The notes below the pieces were generated by a model. That model saw nothing but the letters and a program-made list of their open reading frames with translations. It did no database searches and had not been told where the DNA came from. Position numbers and translations under genes: made by a program. Source: Caryophanales bacterium UBA4278 (GTDB lineage: Bacteria; Bacillota_I; Bacilli_A; RFN20; CAG-826). Taken from it: a stretch of 53,722 nt of DNA. Within the stretch, counting starts at the first letter, position 1. Each line of letters begins with the position of its first letter. Shown here piece by piece: positions 8,497 to 16,917 of this stretch. The stretch covers positions 1 through 53,722 of the forward strand of contig DGVS01000011.1 of the NCBI GenBank assembly GCA_002395065.1. Reading direction: 5' to 3'.

Positions 8497-8959
8497 AGTC
8501 TTTTACAAGTGATTTTTTAGCCTTATCCATCGCTCGTTCATCATCACGTTTTTTGATGACTTCACGTTTATCAAATTTCTTTTTACCTTTGCCTAAGGCA
8601 ATCTCGATTTTAAGAATACCTTTTTTCATATAGACCTTGGTTGGAACAATGGTCATGGCTTTTTCTTTGGCCTTTTGTTCCATTTTGAGAATTTGTTTTT
8701 TATGTAATAAAAGTTTTCTGGTGCGACGTGGTTCGTGGTTGAACATATTGCCTTGTTTATAGGGGGCAATATACATGTTAATGAGATAAGCTTCTTGGTT
8801 ACGAATCACAACATAAGTGTCCATCAAAGACGCACCATTTTGACGAATCGATTTAATTTCACTGCCCTTGAGTTCAACACCGCATTCTAAAAAATCTTCA
8901 AGAAAATAGTTGAAGTAGGCTTTGGAATTTTTCGTGATTAAATCGTTGTTATGATTCAT
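8489..8959 (-). CDS. smpB: SsrA (tmRNA)-binding protein SmpB
   Basis: SmpB delivers tmRNA to stalled ribosomes. The frame is open to a GTG at 9034, but GGTGGAG lies just before the ATG at 8959, and that start (156 residues) fits the family and begins NDLITKNSKAYFNYF. Conserved features are ECGVELKGSEIKSIR, YIAPYKQGNMFNHEPRRTRKLLLHK and the basic C-terminal tail with KKFDKRE. It is the first gene of smpB-folC-folT. Confidence 0.95.
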   Translation of the reverse strand: MNHNNDLITKNSKAYFNYFLEDFLECGVELKGSEIKSIRQNGASLMDTYVVIRNQEAYLINMYIAPYKQGNMFNHEPRRTRKLLLHKKQILKMEQKAKEKAMTIVPTKVYMKKGILKIEIALGKGKKKFDKREVIKKRDDERAMDKAKKSLVKDYE

Positions 8960-8973
8960 AAAAATTGCTCCAC

Positions 8974-8989
8974 CATAATCAAGATTATG
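8974..8989. repeat. Perfect palindrome just upstream of smpB
   Basis: CATAATC-AA-GATTATG is a 7-2-7 inverted repeat, 15 bases before the smpB ATG and next to its ribosome binding site. It could be an operator or a small hairpin affecting initiation; no T-tract follows. Confidence 0.5.
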
Positions 8990-9076
8990 AACTAAACAGT
9001 TTAAAAACAAAAGATTTTTTGGTTTGATGTTCACTTGTTAACATCATTTTGATTTCTTTTGTGGAGAAAATATTGT

Positions 9077-9100
9077 CATTGAATTATACTACATTCAATG
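9077..9100 (+). promoter_or_regulatory. -10 box inside a 24-base palindrome over the start codon
   Basis: CATTGAAT-N8-ATTCAATG is a perfect 8-8-8 inverted repeat. Its loop begins with TATACT (9085-9090), and its right arm ends with the ATG of the 9098 gene. On the minus strand TATAAT overlaps the same place. No good -35 box is visible for either direction. Confidence 0.5.
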
Positions 9101-10831
9101 GCATTTGAGACATTAACATTTACCGATAAATCCTCAGAGCATTTTTATTTCTTTGTTGATCGATTTACTTTATCAACAAAAAGGGATTTGTATAATGCGG
9201 TCTTTTTTGTGCCGTCTGATGATGATGAAAAACAGCCAAAAGTTACTCTAGATATTCCAGAGGACTTAGTTTTATTCCGCTTTAAAGTTCATGTAGAGAA
9301 CTATGGAACATTCATGTTCTTCTTCGAAAGAGATGCTTTTAACAATGGTAAAGATGAATTTATCGAGAAAGTAAAAAAACTCAAAAATATTCAAAATAAC
9401 GACTCGTTAAAGGTTGAGAAACTATTAAACAATGTCTGCAAAATGAAACCGGAACTTATCGGCTTCTATGATGAACGAGAAGATGAAATTCCCTTTGCAG
9501 AATTGCGTAAGCCGTTCTTAAAAGAACACATCAAATGCAAAGTCATTATCTTTAGAAAAATCAATCTTGATCAAGGTTCTCCAAAACCAAAGAAAGAAAA
9601 TTCTTTTATTAACGATATCAAACTTGTTGCTCGCGGAACCAAGAAAGTCGCTCATGGCATTAAGGTTGGTGCCATTGCTATAGCAAAGGCTTGTAAATGG
9701 ACCTGGAACAAAGTTCTTAAACCGACTGGAAGAGGGATTCAAAAAGCCACGTTTGCAACAGGACGCTTTATTAAGCGTTGTGCTCTTGAAGTGGCTTCTG
9801 CAGCATGTGCGATTGGTAGAGGCTTTGTTTGGTTCTATTATAGAGTAATCAAACCGATTATCTATTCGGTTGCATTGGCGTTTATCTATATCGGAAGAGG
9901 TCTGAAGAAAGTCTTTGTTCCTTTAGGAAAACTTATATCCAGATTCTTTAAATGGATTGGACGCGGCATTTCAAAAGCGTTCCCAAAATTGCTTCCTGCA
10001 CTTGGTCGATTCTTTAAAAAAGTTGGACACGGAATTAAAGTGGCCGCCATTCATGTTTGGGCGTGGCTCAAGCGTTTCGGAATTGTTCTTGGTGGCTTCT
10101 TTAAAGCATTAGGAATTGCTATTTGGAAAGCGATTAAATTCCTAGCAAAATGGGCTTGGATTGGTCTTAAAATCCTCGGTAAATACCTTTGGATCTTCCT
10201 TAAATGGTTGGGTAAATGGCTTGGTCGATTCTTTGTCTGGCTTGGTAAGAAACTCAAACAATTTTTCATTATGGTTGGTCATGGAATTAGACACCTTCCA
10301 AAATATCTTCAATGGAAGAGCGATTATAGTTTCTATGTCATCTTCACCATTCTCTTTGCGTTCGCACTTCAATGCGGAAACGTATGGGCGCTTAATGGTG
10401 ACGGTTTATCCGTGTTCTTCTATGTGATGACTGGATTATTCCTTCTTATATGCGTGTACGCAACGTATATTGAAAGAAAAGATCACAAAGACTGGAAGGT
10501 TACAGCCAAGAACACTATCGCGCCAAACTTAGCTATATTCCTTGGATTAACAGCTGGCATTATTAGTTCATATTTCACTGCGAAAGCGATTGTCAAAATA
10601 CCAGAAGGAAAAACAATCGACTTTGGTCTTGCATTATGGATCACAATCGGTGCTTCTGCATTCTTATTAATCCTTCTGAACTTTACACCGTTTATCATTC
10701 ATAAAGTTAAAGAAAGCCAGGGCGCTAAAGAGAAATCTGAAAAACAAAAACAACCAGCAAAGCCTCAACAAAATGCTGTAATTGCTGGAGAAAATACAGA
10801 ACCTCAAAATGAAGGAGGAGAACAACAATGA
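9098..10831 (+). CDS. Cationic 11-residue-repeat membrane protein, function unknown
   Basis: This 577-residue protein does not match a family I recognise. Residues 1-169 form a mixed, charged soluble-looking domain. Residues 170-400 can be read, without a single gap, as 21 consecutive 11-residue units such as ISRFFKWIGRG, LGRFFKKVGHG and LKWLGKWLGRF. By my count this stretch has about 45 Lys/Arg and only two acidic residues, and is rich in Gly, Trp and Phe. Four hydrophobic segments follow (about 411-432, 437-458, 477-498, 509-535), then a Lys/Gln/Glu tail. Eleven-residue periodicity is typical of amphipathic lipid-surface helices (apolipoproteins, synucleins). The gene overlaps the FNT gene by four bases. 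It has no Shine-Dalgarno and may be leaderless. Confidence 0.85.
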   Translation: MAFETLTFTDKSSEHFYFFVDRFTLSTKRDLYNAVFFVPSDDDEKQPKVTLDIPEDLVLFRFKVHVENYGTFMFFFERDAFNNGKDEFIEKVKKLKNIQNNDSLKVEKLLNNVCKMKPELIGFYDEREDEIPFAELRKPFLKEHIKCKVIIFRKINLDQGSPKPKKENSFINDIKLVARGTKKVAHGIKVGAIAIAKACKWTWNKVLKPTGRGIQKATFATGRFIKRCALEVASAACAIGRGFVWFYYRVIKPIIYSVALAFIYIGRGLKKVFVPLGKLISRFFKWIGRGISKAFPKLLPALGRFFKKVGHGIKVAAIHVWAWLKRFGIVLGGFFKALGIAIWKAIKFLAKWAWIGLKILGKYLWIFLKWLGKWLGRFFVWLGKKLKQFFIMVGHGIRHLPKYLQWKSDYSFYVIFTILFAFALQCGNVWALNGDGLSVFFYVMTGLFLLICVYATYIERKDHKDWKVTAKNTIAPNLAIFLGLTAGIISSYFTAKAIVKIPEGKTIDFGLALWITIGASAFLLILLNFTPFIIHKVKESQGAKEKSEKQKQPAKPQQNAVIAGENTEPQNEGGEQQ

Positions 10832-11472
10832 AGAAACTTTTAAAAACATTTTTCCTTGGCGTTTTAGCCGGGTTTGCGATTGGTCTAGGATCATTTGCGT
10901 TTGTAATGTGCAAGGCGGCCGGATCACATATTGTCGGCTCATTTGCCTTCTCAATTGGATTACTCTTAGTTTGTTTCCTTGGGTTAAATCTCTACACAGG
11001 CAAAATTGGATTCGCCATTGATGGACCAAAAGAGAACGTCATTAATCTGGCCCCAATCTATGTTGGAAATATTGTTGGCGCTGTTCTCTCTGGTTATCTC
11101 TTCTTCTTTGCTACCAAAAACATCCAAAGTGTTGTTGATTCAATTAATGGGGTTGTTGCCGCAAGAGCGATTGGAGATGCCGATCCATGGTATCGTTGCT
11201 TAATTATGTCGTCTCTTTGTGGAATATTTGTCTTCCTTGCCGTCTATGGATATAAGAAATTCCAAAGCCAAGGCATGAAGGCATTCGCTATTATCGTGTG
11301 TGTCTTTATCTTTGTCGTAACAGGCATGGAACACACAATTGCTAACATGGTCTATTTCTCATTTGGAAATGCCTGGTCGTGGAATGCTGTATTAAACATC
11401 TTGATTACAACCGTTGGCAACTCGCTTGGAGCAATCCTTGCTTATCTATCAATTAAAGTTGTCCAAAAATAA
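10828..11472 (+). CDS. Short formate/nitrite transporter (FNT) family channel
   Basis: FNT proteins are pentameric channels for formate, nitrite, hydrosulfide or lactate. The 214 residues form six hydrophobic segments. GMEHTIANMVYFSFG contains the family's central pore His, and FSIGLLLVCFLGLNLYTGKIG matches the first FNT signature region. It is clearly shorter than the usual 260-280 residues, and sequence outside these motifs is divergent, so substrate cannot be assigned. It has an AAGGAGGAG site inside the end of the preceding gene, with ATGA overlap, so the two are co-expressed. Confidence 0.82.
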   Translation: MKKLLKTFFLGVLAGFAIGLGSFAFVMCKAAGSHIVGSFAFSIGLLLVCFLGLNLYTGKIGFAIDGPKENVINLAPIYVGNIVGAVLSGYLFFFATKNIQSVVDSINGVVAARAIGDADPWYRCLIMSSLCGIFVFLAVYGYKKFQSQGMKAFAIIVCVFIFVVTGMEHTIANMVYFSFGNAWSWNAVLNILITTVGNSLGAILAYLSIKVVQK

Positions 11473-11488
11473 CCAAAATTAGCAAAAG

Positions 11489-11508
11489 AAAAAGGGTATA
11501 GCCCTTTT
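11489..11508. terminator. Bidirectional terminator between convergent genes
   Basis: AAAAGGG pairs with CCCTTTT around a 5-base loop. T-rich sequence follows on the plus strand, and TTTTTCTTTT on the minus strand. It serves the FNT operon and the subtilase gene, whose stops flank it. Confidence 0.75.
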
Positions 11509-11512
11509 CATT

Positions 11513-14500
11513 TTACTTTATATAATGATCTTTTCTTCGTCTTATGAAGAAGTATCCACCAACAGCACTTATTGTAATTATTGATGCAACCACTATAACT
11601 ACTAATTCGGCGCTATTGGTTTGAATGGCTTTAAGCACTTGCTGATTTGGCGCAGATGCTAATTGGTTAGATCCGTTTAAAGAATCTCCGTTTTTAGATG
11701 CCCATGTACTTAATCTTGTCCATTCTGTCAGGTAAGCTGAATTACCGGTAAATAGTGAACGTTGATGTGAATTAAGAATATTAAATGCGGTTTTAGCGGT
11801 TGAATAATAGTGATGTTCTGAATCATTGCAATAACCGAGGTTATCGACATAATCCATGTGCATATACGTGCTAATAAATGTCTCTAAACCAACACAATCT
11901 TCAGTTTGACTGATATCAGTTTCGATTGTTGTTGTTTTGGTTTCATAAACAGTAATTGATTCAATGTAAGCTCTCTTTTTGCCCGCTGTTGTTGCGATAG
12001 CACAAGAGTTTGTCGCGGTTGTATATTCTTTAACATAATCAGCATATGATGATGTGATTGTGTTGCTTGCCCCACCTACAGTTAAAGTAACGCCGGTATC
12101 ACTTCCGTATGTTTTTGCGCTTACTACAACTTTTGTAATGTTTGAAGTTGTCGATGTAACTGTAACTGTTCCTGTATTGCTACCTGATCCTAACCTGATA
12201 GCGTTTGACTCACGGGTTGTATAGCCACTCGTAGATACAGACAATGTATTAACGGAAATGGTTTGTTCGTTTGATGGATAAGTAACGGTGCCAACAAGGC
12301 TATAACCTGTTGTTGTGGTTTCTTCAATAACAACCCTATCGCTGTTAACAGTAATATCATAAGTAGTTGTTCTTGTGTTCCCGTTATATGTAAATGACAC
12401 AGTGATTGTCTTAACACCACCAGTAGACATATCAGGAGAAGTAACACTTGTTGGAGTTACGGTCTTTTGATAACCGTTGGCAAATGTTGCTGTACATGTA
12501 CCATCAAAACTAAAAGCATTACCTTTTTGGTATGTTGTGGTTTGTCCACTTACAGCAATCGAACTTAAAGTTCCTTGGTTTATAGTTAAACTATATGTTT
12601 GAGTTTTTGTTGTTCCTTTATATGTATAGGAAACTGTAACTGTTTGGTTACCAAGTGATGTCATGTTGTAACCAGTAAAGGTCGCATTTCCAGTAACATC
12701 ACTAGTTGATGAATCGCTATAGTGGGCTGTAACTGTTCCCCCAAATGAGAATGTATCTCCTTCAACAAGCGAGGTTGTATACCCACTAATTGAAATTGAC
12801 GACAATGTTTTGGCAGCAGTTACAGTTATTGCTTGTGATGTTGTTTTTCCACCATAAGTAATGGAAACAGAAACATCACTTGTTGTGAGGGTTGTAGACG
12901 TATTAGGAGAGAATGTAAAAGATGATGCAACATCGGTGTTATATGTAATATCTTTTGTGGTGTTATCACTATATGTTGCTGTAATTACCAAACCTGTTGG
13001 GTCAAAGTAATCTCCTGTTTCATATGATGTTTTTGTTGGTGCTGTTTTGACAGCAATAGAAGAAATAGATTTTGGTGTATAGGTAATTTTAAATTCTGAA
13101 ATATAAGATGCACTTGTATCATTTTCCTGAATACAAAAATATGAATATCCGGCAGATGATGTGCCAAACGATGTAGATGTTCCAACGGCAGGAGATACTG
13201 TTCCAACATTCGTTTTGTTGCTTCCAAAAGTCAAAGTACTTCCGCTTCCAGAGCAAGCTGTGGAAGTAACATAGGCTGTCCAAGAACGAATTGTTGTCTG
13301 ATACGATGTAGCTTCAATTTTAGTGATTGAACCCGGAATCTCAGTTGTGTTATAGATTGCTGCAACCTTATTTCCTTTACTCTTGTTAAATTGCATCTTT
13401 GTAGCATCAGGTTTATAGAGTTCTCCCTTGCCTGAAATTGATGTTGAATCTGAAGTGTTTTGTGTCCAGTTATACCAAGCATACGTGGAAGATGCATCGG
13501 TAAAACTAGACATAGTAATTGTTAAAGTTTGTGATTGGGGCGCCGCGGTTACTGTAACCGTACAAGTAGCTGTTTTTGATTGATCCACAGTAGTGACAGT
13601 TATTGTCGCGCTCCCAGTTGCTACGGCGGTAACAACACCGCCAGAAACTGTTGCAACATTTGTGTTGCTACTAGTCCAATTAACGCTTTTGTTAGTTGCG
13701 TTTTCTGGTAAAACTGTTGCGGTAAGCGTCTCTGTTCCGCCTTCAACAATTGAAGTTGAATTCTTATTTAAAGAAACGCTTGTTACGCTAATTGTTGTCG
13801 TAACATTAACAGTACAAGTGCCTTTTTTCGTTGGATCAAACTCAGATTTAGCATAAATGTATGCTGTGCCATTACCTTTCGCAGTAACCAAACCGCTAGC
13901 ATCAACAATAGCAACACTTGAATTACTTGATGTCCACTCTACCGCTTGAGAAGGATTATTTGTTCCATTAACAGTTGCTGTTAGTTGAAAAGAACTTGTG
14001 CCGTTCAAATCTAAATCTAACCAGTTTGAATTCAACGAAACATTTGTAACGGTTGGCGTTGGGCCTCCGGACTGATTTACAGTTACATAAATAGAAGCAT
14101 ATACATTAGCGTCAGCGTTTGACTCGATAACAACATAGTCATTGCCTACACCAGTCGCAGTAATACGTCCACTGGAATTCACTGACACAACGTTATCTTC
14201 TCCACTAAAAGTGTAGAAATTAACAGAGTTGTCAAATGTTCCATTTCCGTTCACAGTCCATTCAAGATCCAAAGTGTCTCCAAGTTCGAGTTCTAACTCT
14301 TCGTTTTCAATTTCTGGATTATTAATTTGGATGTCAGTTGGACCGTTCTCTACATCAACACCTAAAAACTTAGCAACATTTAAACTACCGTTTCCTGCCC
14401 AGTTTGAATATTGAGAACCACTATCATCAATTGCGTCACATGACGCATATAATGCGCTTTCTATTTGAGCTGGGGTGGCGCTAGGATTTTGCTGCTTATA

Positions 14501-15490
14501 CAAGGCAATAGCTGCAGTAACTAAAGGCGCTGAAAACGAGGTTCCCTGTGTATTAGTATAGGCAGAATTAGACGCTTCATCAGCAACATAAACATAGCCT
14601 GGAGCAACTAAATCAATGGTACTACCATAATTGGAAAATCCTGCTTTGTCAGTACCAGTTTGGTTCAAGGAACCGACATTAATAACATGGTCGTTTGAAC
14701 CAGGATACGATGGTTCATCTGTATTATAGTTGCCAGCAGCACCAACAAGTGTAATGCCAGCATTATATGCTTGATTTAAATAATAACTTAAAATTGTCGA
14801 GCAACCGCTAGATGCGCTCATTGAGCTGGTCCCATAACTAACGGCATGTTCGTAACTTTGGAATGACATGTTAATAACATCTAATCCAAGTGTTTTGGCA
14901 TCCATTAAAGCGTTTTGAATGGCACCAAACTCATATCCGTTTGATGAGTTGGTTACTTTGTAAACATATAGTTCAACGTTTGGTGCAAGTCCTAAGCCGC
15001 CAATGCTATTAATGGCTGCAGCAACGGTAGCTGCCACATTTGTACCATGGCCTAAAGTATCGTCGATGTAACTGTATCCGTGTTGAGATGCTTTGTAATA
15101 AACCCAGGAAGAGGTTTGGTATTCATAATACTTTGAATCACCTTTTACCTTGGTTGATCCGCTAACCATAAAATCTTCATGGTCATAATTAATACCAGAG
15201 TCAATAATTCCGACTTTAACAGAGTCTCCGCGATAGTGTTCTAATGTGTGACCAAGATTTAAATATTGAAATGTTGTGGAGTTTTGTGTCGCATATTTTG
15301 GCTCATCTTTAATATCGCTAGCGTAGCTCGCGGCATAAGCAACAATTCCTGGTTCGGCTATTCTCGCCTCTTCTCCATCTGCATACGCAACTTTTGTTCC
15401 GCTCTTTAATGGGCTAAATAAAAAACTTCCCAAAAGGAACATTGAAGCTAATCCGATGAGAAGTCTGTTCTGTTTCATAAGTTTACGCAT
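11513..15490 (-). CDS. Membrane-anchored subtilisin-like (S8) protease with Ig-like domains
   Basis: This 1325-residue secreted protease has a signal peptide (MKQNRLLIGLASMFLLGSF...), then an S8 domain with catalytic Asp in VGIIDSGI (about 97), His in LGHGTNVAA (148), oxyanion Asn in GAAGN (254) and Ser in GTSFSAPLV (318). Two Big_2-like domains follow (about 478-655, with WTSSNSSVAIVD and WTSSNTNVATVS), then a Ser/Thr-rich region and three repeats opening LSSI or ISSIAV (about 815-1060), which look like bacterial Ig-like Big_3 domains. A C-terminal transmembrane helix (about 1298-1318) and an RRRK tail complete it; there is no LPXTG. A TTG lies one codon upstream, and no Shine-Dalgarno is visible. 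It probably degrades external protein. Confidence 0.93.
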   Translation of the reverse strand: MRKLMKQNRLLIGLASMFLLGSFLFSPLKSGTKVAYADGEEARIAEPGIVAYAASYASDIKDEPKYATQNSTTFQYLNLGHTLEHYRGDSVKVGIIDSGINYDHEDFMVSGSTKVKGDSKYYEYQTSSWVYYKASQHGYSYIDDTLGHGTNVAATVAAAINSIGGLGLAPNVELYVYKVTNSSNGYEFGAIQNALMDAKTLGLDVINMSFQSYEHAVSYGTSSMSASSGCSTILSYYLNQAYNAGITLVGAAGNYNTDEPSYPGSNDHVINVGSLNQTGTDKAGFSNYGSTIDLVAPGYVYVADEASNSAYTNTQGTSFSAPLVTAAIALYKQQNPSATPAQIESALYASCDAIDDSGSQYSNWAGNGSLNVAKFLGVDVENGPTDIQINNPEIENEELELELGDTLDLEWTVNGNGTFDNSVNFYTFSGEDNVVSVNSSGRITATGVGNDYVVIESNADANVYASIYVTVNQSGGPTPTVTNVSLNSNWLDLDLNGTSSFQLTATVNGTNNPSQAVEWTSSNSSVAIVDASGLVTAKGNGTAYIYAKSEFDPTKKGTCTVNVTTTISVTSVSLNKNSTSIVEGGTETLTATVLPENATNKSVNWTSSNTNVATVSGGVVTAVATGSATITVTTVDQSKTATCTVTVTAAPQSQTLTITMSSFTDASSTYAWYNWTQNTSDSTSISGKGELYKPDATKMQFNKSKGNKVAAIYNTTEIPGSITKIEATSYQTTIRSWTAYVTSTACSGSGSTLTFGSNKTNVGTVSPAVGTSTSFGTSSAGYSYFCIQENDTSASYISEFKITYTPKSISSIAVKTAPTKTSYETGDYFDPTGLVITATYSDNTTKDITYNTDVASSFTFSPNTSTTLTTSDVSVSITYGGKTTSQAITVTAAKTLSSISISGYTTSLVEGDTFSFGGTVTAHYSDSSTSDVTGNATFTGYNMTSLGNQTVTVSYTYKGTTKTQTYSLTINQGTLSSIAVSGQTTTYQKGNAFSFDGTCTATFANGYQKTVTPTSVTSPDMSTGGVKTITVSFTYNGNTRTTTYDITVNSDRVVIEETTTTGYSLVGTVTYPSNEQTISVNTLSVSTSGYTTRESNAIRLGSGSNTGTVTVTSTTSNITKVVVSAKTYGSDTGVTLTVGGASNTITSSYADYVKEYTTATNSCAIATTAGKKRAYIESITVYETKTTTIETDISQTEDCVGLETFISTYMHMDYVDNLGYCNDSEHHYYSTAKTAFNILNSHQRSLFTGNSAYLTEWTRLSTWASKNGDSLNGSNQLASAPNQQVLKAIQTNSAELVVIVVASIITISAVGGYFFIRRRKDHYIK

Positions 15491-15546
15491 CAAAGTGATG
15501 CTTTTTATATTCTACACACATACACGCAAAATTCCCACATCGAAAA

Positions 15547-15570
15547 ATTTTGTGATAAAATCCACAAAAT
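15547..15570. promoter_or_regulatory. Palindromic operator candidate upstream of the subtilase
   Basis: ATTTTGTG-N8-CACAAAAT is a perfect 8-8-8 inverted repeat about 57 bases before the subtilase ATG. The core TTGTG-N8-CACAA matches the spacing of Rex (NADH-sensing repressor) sites and also resembles CRP/FNR-type sites. A TATAAA (15504-15509, minus) may be the -10 box of the subtilase gene. Confidence 0.5.
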
Positions 15571-15623
15571 GTTTCGTTGGGGTTTTGCAATAAAATCACC
15601 AGCAAATCTCAAATAAATATAAA

Positions 15624-15650
15624 AAGAAGCACCTCAATAAGATGCTTCTT
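15624..15650 (-). terminator. Intrinsic terminator after preA
   Basis: On the minus strand AAGAAGCA pairs with TGCTTCTT across an 11-base loop and is followed by TTTATATTTATT. It lies 18 bases downstream of the preA stop. Confidence 0.8.
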
Positions 15651-15668
15651 AAATATTGATAATATGGA

Positions 15669-16916
15669 TTAAAGTTTAATGTCTTCCACTTTGCATTTAC
15701 GTCCTGGTTTGATCGTAATCTTACCCGGAGTAATAGCACCAACTGGACAGACATGTCCGCAAAGGAGACAACCGACGCACTTATCGGTATTGCAGCTTGG
15801 TTCACGTTTTTCAGCGTTCCATTCAATGGCTTGGTGACCACCATCATAACAGGACACATAGCAACGTCCACACTTGATACATTTATCAAGATCAATGTTT
15901 GGACGGACAATGTAGTCGCGGTTAAGGTTTTCCGCTGGAATGATGTTCTTATTGGCTTTGCCAACAAGTTCATGGAGCGAATCGACGCCTTGTTCAACCA
16001 TGTAGTGTTCAAGACCATTTTTCATGTCTTCCACAACACGGTAGCCATATTGCATGATGGCTGTTGTAACTTGGAGAGTTGTTGCGCCAACTAATATAAA
16101 CTCAGCGGCGTCTTCCCAAGTTTCAATACCACCAATACCAGAAATCTCGAGGTTTTCGAGTCCTTCTGCTTGTCTCATTTGTTGAATAAAGCGAAGGGCA
16201 ACTGGTTTAACGGCTTTGCCGGAATATCCGGAAATAGCAGATTTTCCATCGACAATTGGTAAACCAACTTTCTTATCAAGATCGATATTACAAATTGATT
16301 TGATTGTGTTAATGGCAGCAATACCATCAGCACCACCTTCTAAGCAAGCTTTGGCAACTGGCACCATATCAGTGATATTTGGTGTCATTTTGGCCATCAT
16401 TGGAAGTTTACTTCCACGTTTAACAGCTTGGCAGTATTTCTTACAAAGTTCGGCGTTTGTACCGACGTCACTTCCCATGGCGTGAGAAGTCATTTGTGGG
16501 CAGGATAAGTTCATTTCAATCATGTCTGCACCGGCTTCTTCAACCATACGAGCAAGATCTTCCCAAGTCTTTTCATCATTACCCATAATGGAGGCAATTA
16601 AGACTTGATTTGGGAATTCTTCTTTTAATTTACGTAAATCGCGTAAGTTTTCTTCTAAAGTATGTTCCGCGATTTGTTCCATGTTCTTGAAACCAACAAA
16701 TGGAGTAGATTCCTTGTTGAGCTTGTCGAAACGTGGAGAGACTTCATCAATGAAGTATGATTTTGGACCGATTGTCTTAAAGACAACACCACCCCAACCA
16801 ACTTCATAGGCTTTCTTACACATGTCGTAGCAGTTACCGACTGGTGAAGAGGATAAGCAGAATGGGTTTGGGAATTTCACACCTAAGAAGGTGACTGATA
16901 AATCTTTATGTACCAT
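15669..16916 (-). CDS. preA: NAD-dependent dihydropyrimidine dehydrogenase subunit PreA
   Basis: PreA is the FMN-containing catalytic subunit that interconverts uracil or thymine and the 5,6-dihydro forms. The 415 residues show a dihydroorotate-dehydrogenase-like TIM barrel (LSVTFLGVKFPNPFCLSSSPVG; MIEMNLSCPQM with the catalytic Cys loop; ISGIGGIETWEDAAEFILVGA) and a C-terminal ferredoxin domain with two 4Fe-4S motifs (CIKCGRCYVSCYDGG and CVGCLLCGHVCPVGAI). Length equals E. coli PreA. It starts one base after preT, so the two subunits are coupled. Direction (degradation or reduction) cannot be told; no hydantoinase is present here. Confidence 0.93.
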   Translation of the reverse strand: MVHKDLSVTFLGVKFPNPFCLSSSPVGNCYDMCKKAYEVGWGGVVFKTIGPKSYFIDEVSPRFDKLNKESTPFVGFKNMEQIAEHTLEENLRDLRKLKEEFPNQVLIASIMGNDEKTWEDLARMVEEAGADMIEMNLSCPQMTSHAMGSDVGTNAELCKKYCQAVKRGSKLPMMAKMTPNITDMVPVAKACLEGGADGIAAINTIKSICNIDLDKKVGLPIVDGKSAISGYSGKAVKPVALRFIQQMRQAEGLENLEISGIGGIETWEDAAEFILVGATTLQVTTAIMQYGYRVVEDMKNGLEHYMVEQGVDSLHELVGKANKNIIPAENLNRDYIVRPNIDLDKCIKCGRCYVSCYDGGHQAIEWNAEKREPSCNTDKCVGCLLCGHVCPVGAITPGKITIKPGRKCKVEDIKL

Positions 16917-16917
16917 T

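Noticed and set aside
8960..9097. THF riboswitch or other folate riboswitch before smpB-folC-folT
   Set aside because: No conserved THF-riboswitch motif is recognised; palindromes there are short and asymmetric with respect to such motifs.
11513..15490. Possible mycoplasma-type code in this genome
   Set aside because: Genes such as folT and the repeat protein stop at TGA, and Trp is TGG throughout.
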